Part shown: positions 34,429 through 41,642 of the stretch, piece after piece | How the letters are laid out: the number at the start of each line of letters is the position of its first letter | Numbering within the stretch: position 1 is the first letter of the stretch | DNA from: Cytophagales bacterium | Lineage (GTDB): Bacteria > Bacteroidota > Bacteroidia > Cytophagales > Thermoflexibacteraceae | DNA length: 64,000 nt | Assembly (NCBI GenBank): GCA_013299115.1 | Contig: JAAFKA010000006.1 | Coordinates: forward strand, 168,790 to 232,789 | Direction: 5' to 3' | Notes under the pieces: generated by a model | Database searches by the model: none | What the model saw: only the letters and a program-made list of their open reading frames with translations | Told to the model about the DNA's origin: nothing | Made by a program: the position numbers and the translations under genes

Positions 34429-34677
34429 TTACTTCCCTTTGTTTCTTAATTTCTCTATTTGCTCAATTTCCAAACCTGTGTATTTTGAAATTTTAGCATC
34501 ACTTTCCCCATCTGCTATCATATTCAAAGCTACTTCCTCTATTCCCTCCTTTTTTCCTGCTTTGTGTTGCACCTCCAACGAATTTTCCATATCTCGGTAG
34601 TGTTTAAGACTGTCCTCATAGTCCTGCCTTTCTTTAAAGCCGAAGTCGGTAAATGGATTGATGTATTTATCAGGCAT
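34429..34677 (-). pseudogene. Internally deleted Rpn-family gene
   Basis: This 82-codon frame joins the very beginning of an Rpn-type protein (DKYINPFTDFGFK) directly to the family's C-terminal part (QDYEDSLKHYRDMENSLEVQ, then ISKYTGLEIEQIEKLRNKGK). The nuclease core with its D and E-x-Q/K residues is missing, so about 200 residues were lost in frame. Compare the intact 278-residue relative at 11216-12052. If expressed it would give only the tail. Confidence 0.65.
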
Positions 34678-34763
34678 ACAATTAGGCTGTTTAGGAAATC
34701 AAAAATAGTAAGTATTGAGCAAGATTGCAACAATAAAATCTGAAAAACTTGTGATTTGCTATT

Positions 34764-34898
34764 CTTTCCCTGCCCCTCCTCTTTGTTCCTTAATTTTTCT
34801 ATTTGCTCAATTATTAAGCCTGTGAGTTCTATAATTGTGTGATTATCAAACCCTTTGGTTATTGCTTTTAATGCAATAGCTTTTATGAAATTCTGCAA
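34764..34898 (-). pseudogene. C-terminal fragment of another Rpn-family gene
   Basis: The frame reads ITKGFDNHTIIELTGLIIEQIEKLRNKEEG, a second copy of the Rpn C-terminal helix motif. No nuclease domain is upstream. With 34429-34677 it forms a small graveyard of this family between the sensor phosphatase and pckA. Confidence 0.5.
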
Positions 34899-34946
34899 AG
34901 AAAGATAGTGAAAAATTATTGATAAAATTTAATATTTATAGAAAAT

Positions 34947-34990
34947 AAGCCATTTATCAGACACTTTAAAAGGGTCTAATAAATGGCTTT
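34947..34990 (-). terminator. Hairpin downstream of pckA
   Basis: AAGCCATTTAT (34947-34957) pairs with ATAAATGGCTT (34979-34989). The stem continues past one mismatch with AGAC/GTCT. On the minus strand it is followed by a T-rich stretch (TTATTTTCT). It lies about 32 bp past the pckA stop codon. Confidence 0.6.
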
Positions 34991-35021
34991 ACCTGCTAAA
35001 AAACAAGAAATATAGACTTCT

Positions 35022-36635
35022 TTACACCTCAGCAGCAGTTTTGGCTTGCGGCGCACCTGCCAAAATTTCCTCGTTTGCGTAAGATTTATATTTTTCAAAG
35101 TTTTTCACAAAAGAGTGTGCCAAACTATTTGCTTTTTCATCATAAGCATTTTTGTCTGCCCACGTATTGCGAGGGTCGAGGATTTCAGTAGGAACATTAG
35201 GGCAAGCAGTTGGTACTTCCATTCCAAAGATGTCGTGTTTTTTGAAAGCCGTTTTGTCCAACTCACCTGTCAAAGCAGCCGTAATCATTGCTCTTGTGTA
35301 GCTCAATTTCATACGTTGTCCTACGCCGAAACCACCGCCAGACCAGCCTGTGTTTACCAACCATACATTTACTTTGTGAGTTTTCATTTTGTTGCCCAAC
35401 AATTCAGCGTATTTGGTAGGGTGCAAAGGCAAGAAAGCAGAGCCAAAGCAAGCCGAGAAAGTTAATTGTGGTTCGGTAATGCCCATTTCTGTTCCTGCCA
35501 CTTTTGCTGTAAAGCCCGAAATAAAGTGGTACATGGCTTGGCTCGTATTGAGTTTAGAAATTGGAGGCAACACACCCGAAGCATCGCAAGTCAAGAAGAA
35601 AATATTTTTTGGAATACCACCAACAGAAGGTTCTATGGCGTTTTCTATGTGGTGAATAGGATAAGCAACCCTTGTATTTTCAGTAACCTTGATATTTTTG
35701 TAATCTACGGTTCTTGTGCCTTCGTAGAATCTTGTGTTTTCTACCAAAGCCCCAAATTTAACGGCATCAAAGATTTGCGGTTCTTTTTCCCTTGTCAAAT
35801 CTACAGCTTTTGCATAGCAACCACCTTCAAAATTGAATACACCTTCGTCTGTCCAGCCATGTTCGTCATCGCCAATCAAACCTCTTTCAGGGTCTGCCGA
35901 CAAGGTAGTTTTGCCTGTACCAGACAAACCAAAGAAAATGGCAGTATCTCCACTTTTGCCTATGTTGGCAGAGCAGTGCATAGAAAGTATTTTTTTCTCC
36001 TGTGGCAATACATAGTTGAGAACAGAGAAAATGCCTTTCTTCATTTCGCCTGTGTAAGCCGAGCCACCAATCAAAATGATTTTTTTAGCGAAATTGATTA
36101 TTGTAAAGTTGCCTTGACGAGTGCCGTCTTCTGCCCCTGCCGACTGAAATTCAGGGTTGTTGATAATAGTCCATTCGCCTTGAAAGTTTTTAGTTTCTTC
36201 GGCAGTAGGGCGGAGAAATAGGTTGTAGCAAAACAAATTGTGCCAAGCACTGGTGTTAATCACTGTGATATTGAGGCGGTGCTTAGGGTCTGCACAAGCG
36301 TAGGCGTCACGCATATAGATTTTTTTGCCTTTGAAAGATGCCAATGCTTTTTTGAGCAAGTTGTCAAATTTTTCGTTAGAAATAGGCTGGTTAATGTCGC
36401 CCCACCAAACGGTGTTTTCTGTAACTGAGTCTTTCACCACAAACTTGTCCTTCGGCGACCTGCCTGTGAATTTGCCAGTGTCGCACATTAGTCCGCCTGT
36501 GTCTGTCATTACACCTTCGCCATTTTTTATGGCGTGTTCTACTAATTCTGGAGCAGAAAGGTTATAAAAAATCTCTGCCGTATCATTTATGCCTACTTTT
36601 GCTAAGGTAGCTTTTGCTTTTTCTGTGTTTTGCAT
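35022..36635 (-). CDS. pckA: Phosphoenolpyruvate carboxykinase (ATP)
   Basis: This encodes 537 residues from the ATG at 36635, close to the 540 of E. coli PckA. A GTG at 36689 would add 18 residues. It contains TGRSPKDKFVV (PEPCK signature), GLSGTGKTTLSADP (kinase-1a P-loop, near 233-246), GDDEHGW (kinase-2/metal site), FEGGCYAK, and the adenine-binding NTGWSGG. It interconverts oxaloacetate and PEP with ATP, either for gluconeogenesis or, in many Bacteroidota, anaplerosis. The gene is monocistronic and ends at a hairpin (34947). Confidence 0.95.
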   Translation of the reverse strand: MQNTEKAKATLAKVGINDTAEIFYNLSAPELVEHAIKNGEGVMTDTGGLMCDTGKFTGRSPKDKFVVKDSVTENTVWWGDINQPISNEKFDNLLKKALASFKGKKIYMRDAYACADPKHRLNITVINTSAWHNLFCYNLFLRPTAEETKNFQGEWTIINNPEFQSAGAEDGTRQGNFTIINFAKKIILIGGSAYTGEMKKGIFSVLNYVLPQEKKILSMHCSANIGKSGDTAIFFGLSGTGKTTLSADPERGLIGDDEHGWTDEGVFNFEGGCYAKAVDLTREKEPQIFDAVKFGALVENTRFYEGTRTVDYKNIKVTENTRVAYPIHHIENAIEPSVGGIPKNIFFLTCDASGVLPPISKLNTSQAMYHFISGFTAKVAGTEMGITEPQLTFSACFGSAFLPLHPTKYAELLGNKMKTHKVNVWLVNTGWSGGGFGVGQRMKLSYTRAMITAALTGELDKTAFKKHDIFGMEVPTACPNVPTEILDPRNTWADKNAYDEKANSLAHSFVKNFEKYKSYANEEILAGAPQAKTAAEV

Positions 36636-36798
36636 AGCCTTGTGTAATTTTTGTTGGTGTTTATTGGTTAATGTTAAAGATATTGCCACAAAATTACAAG
36701 TTTAATTATAAAAAAGATAGTGTAACAACAAAAAATTTGCTAAACAGAGGTTACTTTCTTAAAAATTGCAATTATAAGGTAAAACTATCATTACTCTT

Positions 36799-38313
36799 AT
36801 GAAAAACCTCTTGGTCTTGTTCCTAACTTTTTGCTTTTGGCTACCTGCGGTTGCCCAAGAAACTGGCGAATTTAAAACTTATTCCAATGGCTTGATTTAC
36901 AGCCCTGCCACTATGGACAAACTGCATAAAGTAGTAGATTCTTTGCAACTCAAATTTAAAACTTGCGACCTCCACAAAACTTATTATGCTAAAAAGCAAG
37001 CCAAAGGGCATTATTTTAGATTGGAAGGTAAAAAAACAAAGGAATTGAAAAAAGACCTTGAAAAAAATATAAGTTGGTCAGAACTTACCAAAAAATATGA
37101 AAAATTAGAGATAGATAGCAATTTGCTATTAACTTCTTACATAGACAAAGAGGAAAAAGAATTGACAATTTATGGGCTAATTGTAGAAAAAGGAGATAAC
37201 CGAAGGGTTGAAGAAAAATATAAAGGTAAACTACCAAAAAGTTATACCTATTTTTTTGATTTTTGGTCGTACAATAAAGGTAGTATCAAAGGTTTTTACA
37301 TTACTCAAGACTTTGCAACACAACCCCTAATAACTCCTTATGCACGAATGATACAATATACAGATTGCATGGTGGATACCACTACTGAGGTCTTATATGA
37401 AAATGCAGAACGTAAATGGTGGATAGAATGTAGTCAAACTGATACACTATCCAATACTTATGATAAATTTGATTACCCAAATAAACCTATGCAACCTGAC
37501 TATAATACCTACTACTACGAAAAATGGTATAATAAACCCAAAGACTCAATAGAACAATTACGTAGAGATAGTACAAAAAGTGTTATAGCTTTATATTATA
37601 GACAAAAATACCTTTGGGATTCTCTCCGCAACGAGGAATTTCGAACAAAAATCTTAGAAACTGTTGAATTTCAGGCACAACTGAAAAGTTTTTTGCCTCA
37701 TGCCCAGCAGCATCGTTGTTCTAATGATTTGATAGACAGGTGGTTAGCTACTTATGTTTCCAAAGAAGCCGTATTGGAGATGAAACGAAAACGCAGAGTA
37801 GTTGGTGGTTGTAGTCAAGACCAATCCCCACGTTATCATGCCGTAGAAATTGCTATGTTAGCAGCCGAAACAGCCAAATGGGAGGTTTTTCTCCGTTCTC
37901 ACCTCAACGTGATGAACGACAGATTTGAAAGAGTATCAGACGGAAGTTATGCGTGGGGACGCAGGCAAACCTACATTCGAGAGTTAGAGGAATTGGGTAT
38001 CAATGTAACAGATTTGTTGTTGGGAATTTGTTTGCGAGTAGAAAATCCAAGCCAAAACCACTATTTTGGCACTATTTGGCGGGTGGGCAAAGCATTGGCA
38101 GAAACCCAAAATCCTGACCAAGTAGAAACCAAATTGCTTGCCATGATAGCAGACCAAGAATTAGATACGTACAACCGATTGATGATGTACTACCTTTTCA
38201 CAAACTATAATCAATACCTTGCCGACAAAGTTCGCCAGCAACAAAACGAAAGCAAGCTACAAACTGCTGTGCTTTCTTTGCCCGATTTTATAAAAAGTAG
38301 GATAGTGAAGTAG
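36799..38313 (+). CDS. Secreted protein of unknown function
   Basis: This encodes 504 residues. The signal peptide covers about 1-20 (WLPAVAQ). The first third is Lys-rich and probably helical (LKKDLEKNISWSELTKKYEK). The middle is beta-rich with many Tyr/Trp (SYTYFFDFWSYNKG). The C-terminal 200 residues are helical and repeat-like (AVEIAMLAAETAKWEVFLRSHLNVM; VETKLLAMIADQELDTYNRL), somewhat like a HEAT-type solenoid. I do not recognise the family. It diverges from pckA, and the intergenic region has no clear promoter. Confidence 0.7.
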   Translation: MKNLLVLFLTFCFWLPAVAQETGEFKTYSNGLIYSPATMDKLHKVVDSLQLKFKTCDLHKTYYAKKQAKGHYFRLEGKKTKELKKDLEKNISWSELTKKYEKLEIDSNLLLTSYIDKEEKELTIYGLIVEKGDNRRVEEKYKGKLPKSYTYFFDFWSYNKGSIKGFYITQDFATQPLITPYARMIQYTDCMVDTTTEVLYENAERKWWIECSQTDTLSNTYDKFDYPNKPMQPDYNTYYYEKWYNKPKDSIEQLRRDSTKSVIALYYRQKYLWDSLRNEEFRTKILETVEFQAQLKSFLPHAQQHRCSNDLIDRWLATYVSKEAVLEMKRKRRVVGGCSQDQSPRYHAVEIAMLAAETAKWEVFLRSHLNVMNDRFERVSDGSYAWGRRQTYIRELEELGINVTDLLLGICLRVENPSQNHYFGTIWRVGKALAETQNPDQVETKLLAMIADQELDTYNRLMMYYLFTNYNQYLADKVRQQQNESKLQTAVLSLPDFIKSRIVK

Positions 38314-38354
38314 TTATTTTTGCTTAATTGCAACTAAAATCTACAATTACTCAA

Positions 38355-38801
38355 ATGAAAGCATACATTTTCTATATTTTGCCCATCTTTTCGGGTATTT
38401 TTATGACTTTTCAGGCTGGTATCAACAGCCAACTGCGAAGCAGCATCAACAATCCGATAGGGGCAGCTTTTTTGTCTTTTTTGGGTGGCACTTTGTGCTT
38501 AGCGTTGGCTCTGTTGGTGTTTCGCCAGCCTTTTCCTTCGGTGCAGAGCCTTGCACAAGTAGAAAGTTATAAGTTTTTGGGAGGATTATTAGGGGCAATG
38601 TTTGTTACGATTGCCATTTTTTCTGCACCCAAAATAGGCATAGCTAATATGTCGGTGCTGATAATCACAGGGCAGTTGGCTACGGCAATCCTCCTCGACC
38701 ACTTCGGTTGGTTGGGTTTCAAAATTAATCCGATTAATTGGGCTAAATTAGGTGGTGTATTGTTGGTGGTGGCGGGGGCATATTTGGTAAATAAAAAGTA
38801 A
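38355..38801 (+). CDS. YdcZ/DUF606-type small DMT transporter
   Basis: This encodes 148 residues with five predicted TM helices. FQAGINSQLRSSINNPIGAAFLSFLGGTLCL (about 14-44), LGGLLGAMFVTIAIFSAPKIG (about 70-90) and the closing LGGVLLVVAGAYLV are typical of the DUF606 half-size drug/metabolite transporters. The ATG at 38355 is used, since a TTG nine codons earlier is weak. The substrate is unknown. It ends 16 bp before the convergent MBL hydrolase gene. Confidence 0.8.
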   Translation: MKAYIFYILPIFSGIFMTFQAGINSQLRSSINNPIGAAFLSFLGGTLCLALALLVFRQPFPSVQSLAQVESYKFLGGLLGAMFVTIAIFSAPKIGIANMSVLIITGQLATAILLDHFGWLGFKINPINWAKLGGVLLVVAGAYLVNKK

Positions 38802-38817
38802 TCATTTTTTACAAACT

Positions 38818-39462
38818 TTATTCCAAGATTTTAAAAAACGAATTGTATTTTTTCTCTCTGCCTATGGTGGTTGGTTGTCCATGTCCTGAATAAACGGTGG
38901 TGTCATTCGGAAGTTGGTACATTACCTCGTAAATACTATTTTTCAACGTATCGAAATCTCCACCGGGTAGGTCTGTTCTGCCTATGCTGCCATAAAAAAG
39001 CACATCGCCGCTGATGCAAAACTTGTCTTTGGCACTGTAAAAAGCCAAATGCCCAACCGAATGACCAGGCACAAACAAAACCTCGAAAGTAGAATTTCCA
39101 AACGAAAGAGGTTGAGCAGGGTCAATGAATACATCGGCTTCTGCGGCTTGGTAGTTTGCAAAACCATATAGAGGTGCATACAAAGGTACAGCACGCAAGA
39201 CAGTCTCCTCGCTGGCGTGCATAAAAGACTGCACGCCGTAAGTCTGTTTTACAAAACTATTGCCCAAAACATGGTCTATGTGGCAGTGTGTGTTGAGCAA
39301 TTTGGTAACTTTGAGTTGATTTTTGGCAATAAAATCAGTCAAAGTTTGCTGTTCTTGTTTGGAGTAGCAACCTGGGTCTATGATGACACATTCCTTACTT
39401 TCGTCATAGACAACGTAAGTGTTTTCTTGAATGGCATTGAATACAAAACTTTGGACAATCAT
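38818..39462 (-). CDS. MBL-fold metallo-hydrolase (glyoxalase II-like)
   Basis: This encodes 214 residues. The dinuclear metal motif THCHIDH is at 58-64 (H59, H61, D63, H64), followed by VPGHSVGHLAFY (third His), ISGDVLFYGSIGRTDLPGG (bridging Asp) and YSGHGQPTTIGREK (last His). GDVLF-x-x-S-IGRTDLPGG is typical of the YcbL-like glyoxalase II subgroup, which hydrolyses thioesters such as S-lactoylglutathione analogues. The physiological substrate is uncertain because Bacteroidota often lack glutathione. Confidence 0.88.
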   Translation of the reverse strand: MIVQSFVFNAIQENTYVVYDESKECVIIDPGCYSKQEQQTLTDFIAKNQLKVTKLLNTHCHIDHVLGNSFVKQTYGVQSFMHASEETVLRAVPLYAPLYGFANYQAAEADVFIDPAQPLSFGNSTFEVLFVPGHSVGHLAFYSAKDKFCISGDVLFYGSIGRTDLPGGDFDTLKNSIYEVMYQLPNDTTVYSGHGQPTTIGREKKYNSFFKILE

Positions 39463-39487
39463 TTGTTGTAAAATTTATTCGTGATTG

Positions 39488-39781
39488 CACACGCTAAAGC
39501 GTATGCCATTAAGCTAAGAAACAATTCACAACCTCGAAGAGGTTGAACAACAATAGCCCTACGTACAACGTAGGAGAAAAGGTTCAAGGGTACTCCACAA
39601 CCCCGAAGGGGTTGAACATTAACTTGCACCCATTATGTCATTGTTCAACCCCTTCGGGGTTGTATGTGATACTTACACTTTTTCCGTAGGTTTCACCTAT
39701 GGCTATTGCTGTTCAACCTCTTTGAGGTTGCAAGTTGTTTCTTAGCTTAATAGCATTGGGCTAAAGCGTATGTTACATTCG
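39488..39781. repeat. 294-bp composite nested palindrome island
   Basis: Innermost arms 39597-39618 and 39642-39663 (ACAACCCCGAAGGGGTTGAACA core) are perfect 22-bp complements. Outside these, CATTAAGCTAAGAAAC, ACCTCGAAGAGGTTGAAC and CAATAGCCCTACG (39507-39563) have matching complements in 39685-39753. The ends carry family-C ACGCTAAAGCG elements (39488-39510, 39759-39781). It occupies nearly all of the 331-bp gap between the MBL hydrolase and hemE genes. No ORF is present. It looks like stacked REP/MITE-type insertions or one large foldback. Confidence 0.8.
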
Positions 39782-39793
39782 ATTCAATTTGTG

Positions 39794-40825
39794 TTATTTA
39801 GTCGAAAATTCTTTGACACTTTCTATAAAACACTTCACTTTATCAGGCTCAATATCGGGATATACGCCATGCCCTAAATTGGCAATGTGGCGTTGGTTGC
39901 CAAAATCTGCCAACATTTGTTTGGTTTCTTTCCGAATGACATCATAAGGTGCATACAACACGCAAGGGTCGAGGTTGCCTTGCAAAGTTTTTTGATTGCC
40001 TACCAAAGCCCTGCTTTCTTTTGCGTCCATGTTCCAATCTAAACCTACGACCTCACAAGCTAAATTGCCTATGGATTTGCGAGCAAAAAAAGCACCTTTT
40101 GCAAACACAGTTTTAGGCACGTCTTGAATGGCGTTGCAAATTTGGGCTATGTAAGCCAAACCAAATTCTTCGTATTGGTTGGGTGGCAAAATCCCTGCCC
40201 ACGAGTCGAAAATTTGCACCAAATCTGCCCCTGCCTTGATTTGTTCTTTCAAGTAAGCAATGGTGCTGTCGGTTATCATTTGCAGGAGTTGGTGCGACAA
40301 CGCAGGGTTTTGGTACATCATTTTGCGGGCTTTGGAGAAAGTTTTTGACCCGCCGCCCTCTACCATATAGGTAAAAATGGTGAAAGGTGCTCCCGCAAAA
40401 CCAATTAAAGGCACTCTGCCGTTTAACTCCTTCTTAGTCAATCGAATAGCCTCTGCCACGTAGCCCAAATCGGAGGCTGCATCAGCTACTTTGAGCCGTT
40501 GGAGGTCTTGCTCGGTTTGTATGGTGCGAGGAAAACTGGGACCTTTTTTCTCCTCCATTGTATAAGGCAAGCCCATAGCTTCAGGAATAACCAAAATATC
40601 GGAAAAGATAATGGCAGCATCTACGCCCAAAATGTCCACAGGTTGTATGGTAACTTCGGCTGCTCTTGCAGGATTTTTGACTAATTCTATAAATCCGTTG
40701 AGGCTCTCACGCACCGCCCTGTATTCGGGCAAAATACGCCCCGCCTGACGCATGAGCCACACAGGAGTTCTTTCGGTAGCCTGCCCTTTGGCTGCTCTCA
40801 ACAATAAGTCGTTTTTTAATTGCAT
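39794..40825 (-). CDS. hemE: Uroporphyrinogen decarboxylase
   Basis: This encodes 343 residues. The N-terminal signature [18 protein letters not shown] (19-36) holds the Arg residues that bind substrate carboxylates. [19 protein letters not shown] and [11 protein letters not shown] are further UroD motifs, and [13 protein letters not shown] is the conserved C-terminal block. It decarboxylates uroporphyrinogen III to coproporphyrinogen III in haem synthesis. The gene is monocistronic, with a putative promoter at 40857. Its end abuts the palindrome island. Confidence 0.95.
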   Translation of the reverse strand: MQLKNDLLLRAAKGQATERTPVWLMRQAGRILPEYRAVRESLNGFIELVKNPARAAEVTIQPVDILGVDAAIIFSDILVIPEAMGLPYTMEEKKGPSFPRTIQTEQDLQRLKVADAASDLGYVAEAIRLTKKELNGRVPLIGFAGAPFTIFTYMVEGGGSKTFSKARKMMYQNPALSHQLLQMITDSTIAYLKEQIKAGADLVQIFDSWAGILPPNQYEEFGLAYIAQICNAIQDVPKTVFAKGAFFARKSIGNLACEVVGLDWNMDAKESRALVGNQKTLQGNLDPCVLYAPYDVIRKETKQMLADFGNQRHIANLGHGVYPDIEPDKVKCFIESVKEFSTK

Positions 40826-40856
40826 AATGGTTGAATCTTGCAGTTTAATTTTGCCT

Positions 40857-40864
40857 CAAAGGTA
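40857..40864 (-). promoter_or_regulatory. Putative -7 element of hemE
   Basis: Read on the minus strand this is TACCTTTG, an exact TAnnTTTG match 32 nt before the ATG. The -33 region is AT-rich but has no exact TTTG. Confidence 0.4.
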
Positions 40865-40920
40865 GTAAGAAGTAGTTGAAAATTGATACTTGTGAGCCGA
40901 TAATTTTGGTAATTATTCAG

Positions 40921-40961
40921 GTACGATGGTCAAGGTGCTTTCCATACCTTGACAATCGTAC
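40921..40961. repeat. Family-B palindrome upstream of hemE
   Basis: GTACGATGGTCAAGGT (40921-40936) pairs with ACCTTGACAATCGTAC (40946-40961), one mismatch. It is the shortest member of the family found at 4845 and 7210. Confidence 0.65.
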
Positions 40962-40964
40962 TAA

Positions 40965-41191
40965 CTAATTTTGCAAATAGCCGATTAGTTTTGCTAGGTT
41001 TTCTGCATCAAAATTAACATTATTTTGGGATTTATCTTTAGCAAATAAGTAGATTTGCCTTGATAGTAAAGAATTGCGAACTACTATTGAGTATTAATGA
41101 GATAGCTATTTGGAAAGGGAAGAAAATTTTTTATTCTGTACTTCGTGCCAATGGCTTGAATAAACTCTTTAATGAAAGACAAGTCAAAAAC
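40965..41191. other. Gap with a possible gene remnant
   Basis: Beyond the palindrome this 227-bp stretch shows no complete gene. On the minus strand a 42-codon open tail (41093-40965, ending KDKSQNNVNFDAENLAKLIG-YLQN and TAG) has the look of a protein C-terminus but no start codon. A plus-strand frame (41060-41332) runs into the conserved gene at 41192 and is probably spurious. Confidence 0.25.
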
Positions 41192-41596
41192 CTAACCGTG
41201 CAACACCCCTTCCTGTTCCAACTGAGGAATATAGCTCAGGTTATCAGGCGTAATACTTTCGGGTACGAAGACAAATTTTTTGTCATAAATTTGTTTGTTG
41301 ATATAATAACTTACCCAATATTCGTTGAATAAGTGCAAAACAGCTTGGTCTATTGGCTCTATCAAGGCAGAACTTTTGGCGGGCAAAGCCTCTATCAAGT
41401 GGCGTAAGGTGCTGGTGGTTTGCTTTTCTCCGTTTTCTTTGGCATAGCCATAGCCTTTCGACACGACAATCACGCCCTCTATGTGGTGGTCGTTGTTATT
41501 GATAATATGTACTTCCCATATCAAATCATCTGCCTGTGTTTTCACTACGGCGAGTTGTATGCCCCGCACAGGTGGAAAAATGATGTCTTTTTTCAT
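41192..41596 (-). CDS. Conserved Bacteroidota protein of unknown function
   Basis: This encodes 134 residues from MKKDIIFPPVRG (ATG 41596). The block EGVIVVSKGYGY, TSTLRHLIEALPAKSSALIEP, NEYWVSYYINKQIYDKKFVFVPESI is, from memory, a well conserved single-domain family in Bacteroidota. It is often mislabelled phenylalanyl-tRNA synthetase alpha subunit, although it has no synthetase motifs. There is no signal peptide, so it is cytoplasmic. It starts 46 bp after the DUF5686 gene and is probably co-transcribed with it. Confidence 0.75.
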   Translation of the reverse strand: MKKDIIFPPVRGIQLAVVKTQADDLIWEVHIINNNDHHIEGVIVVSKGYGYAKENGEKQTTSTLRHLIEALPAKSSALIEPIDQAVLHLFNEYWVSYYINKQIYDKKFVFVPESITPDNLSYIPQLEQEGVLHG

Positions 41597-41642
41597 AAAT
41601 TCATTTTTTGAGTAACAACGAAAAAAAAGCAAAAATAGTTTT

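Noticed and set aside
35466..36221. A 251-codon plus-strand ORF
   Set aside because: It is antisense to pckA, whose frame is unambiguous. The product has no motif.
39590..39660. tRNA-like segment (GGTTCAAGGG, GGTTGAAC)
   Set aside because: It lacks a clover-leaf; the strings belong to the nested palindromes. No tRNA was found anywhere in the window.
41192..41596. Phenylalanyl-tRNA synthetase alpha subunit
   Set aside because: Homologs often carry this label, but the 134-residue protein has no class II synthetase motifs.
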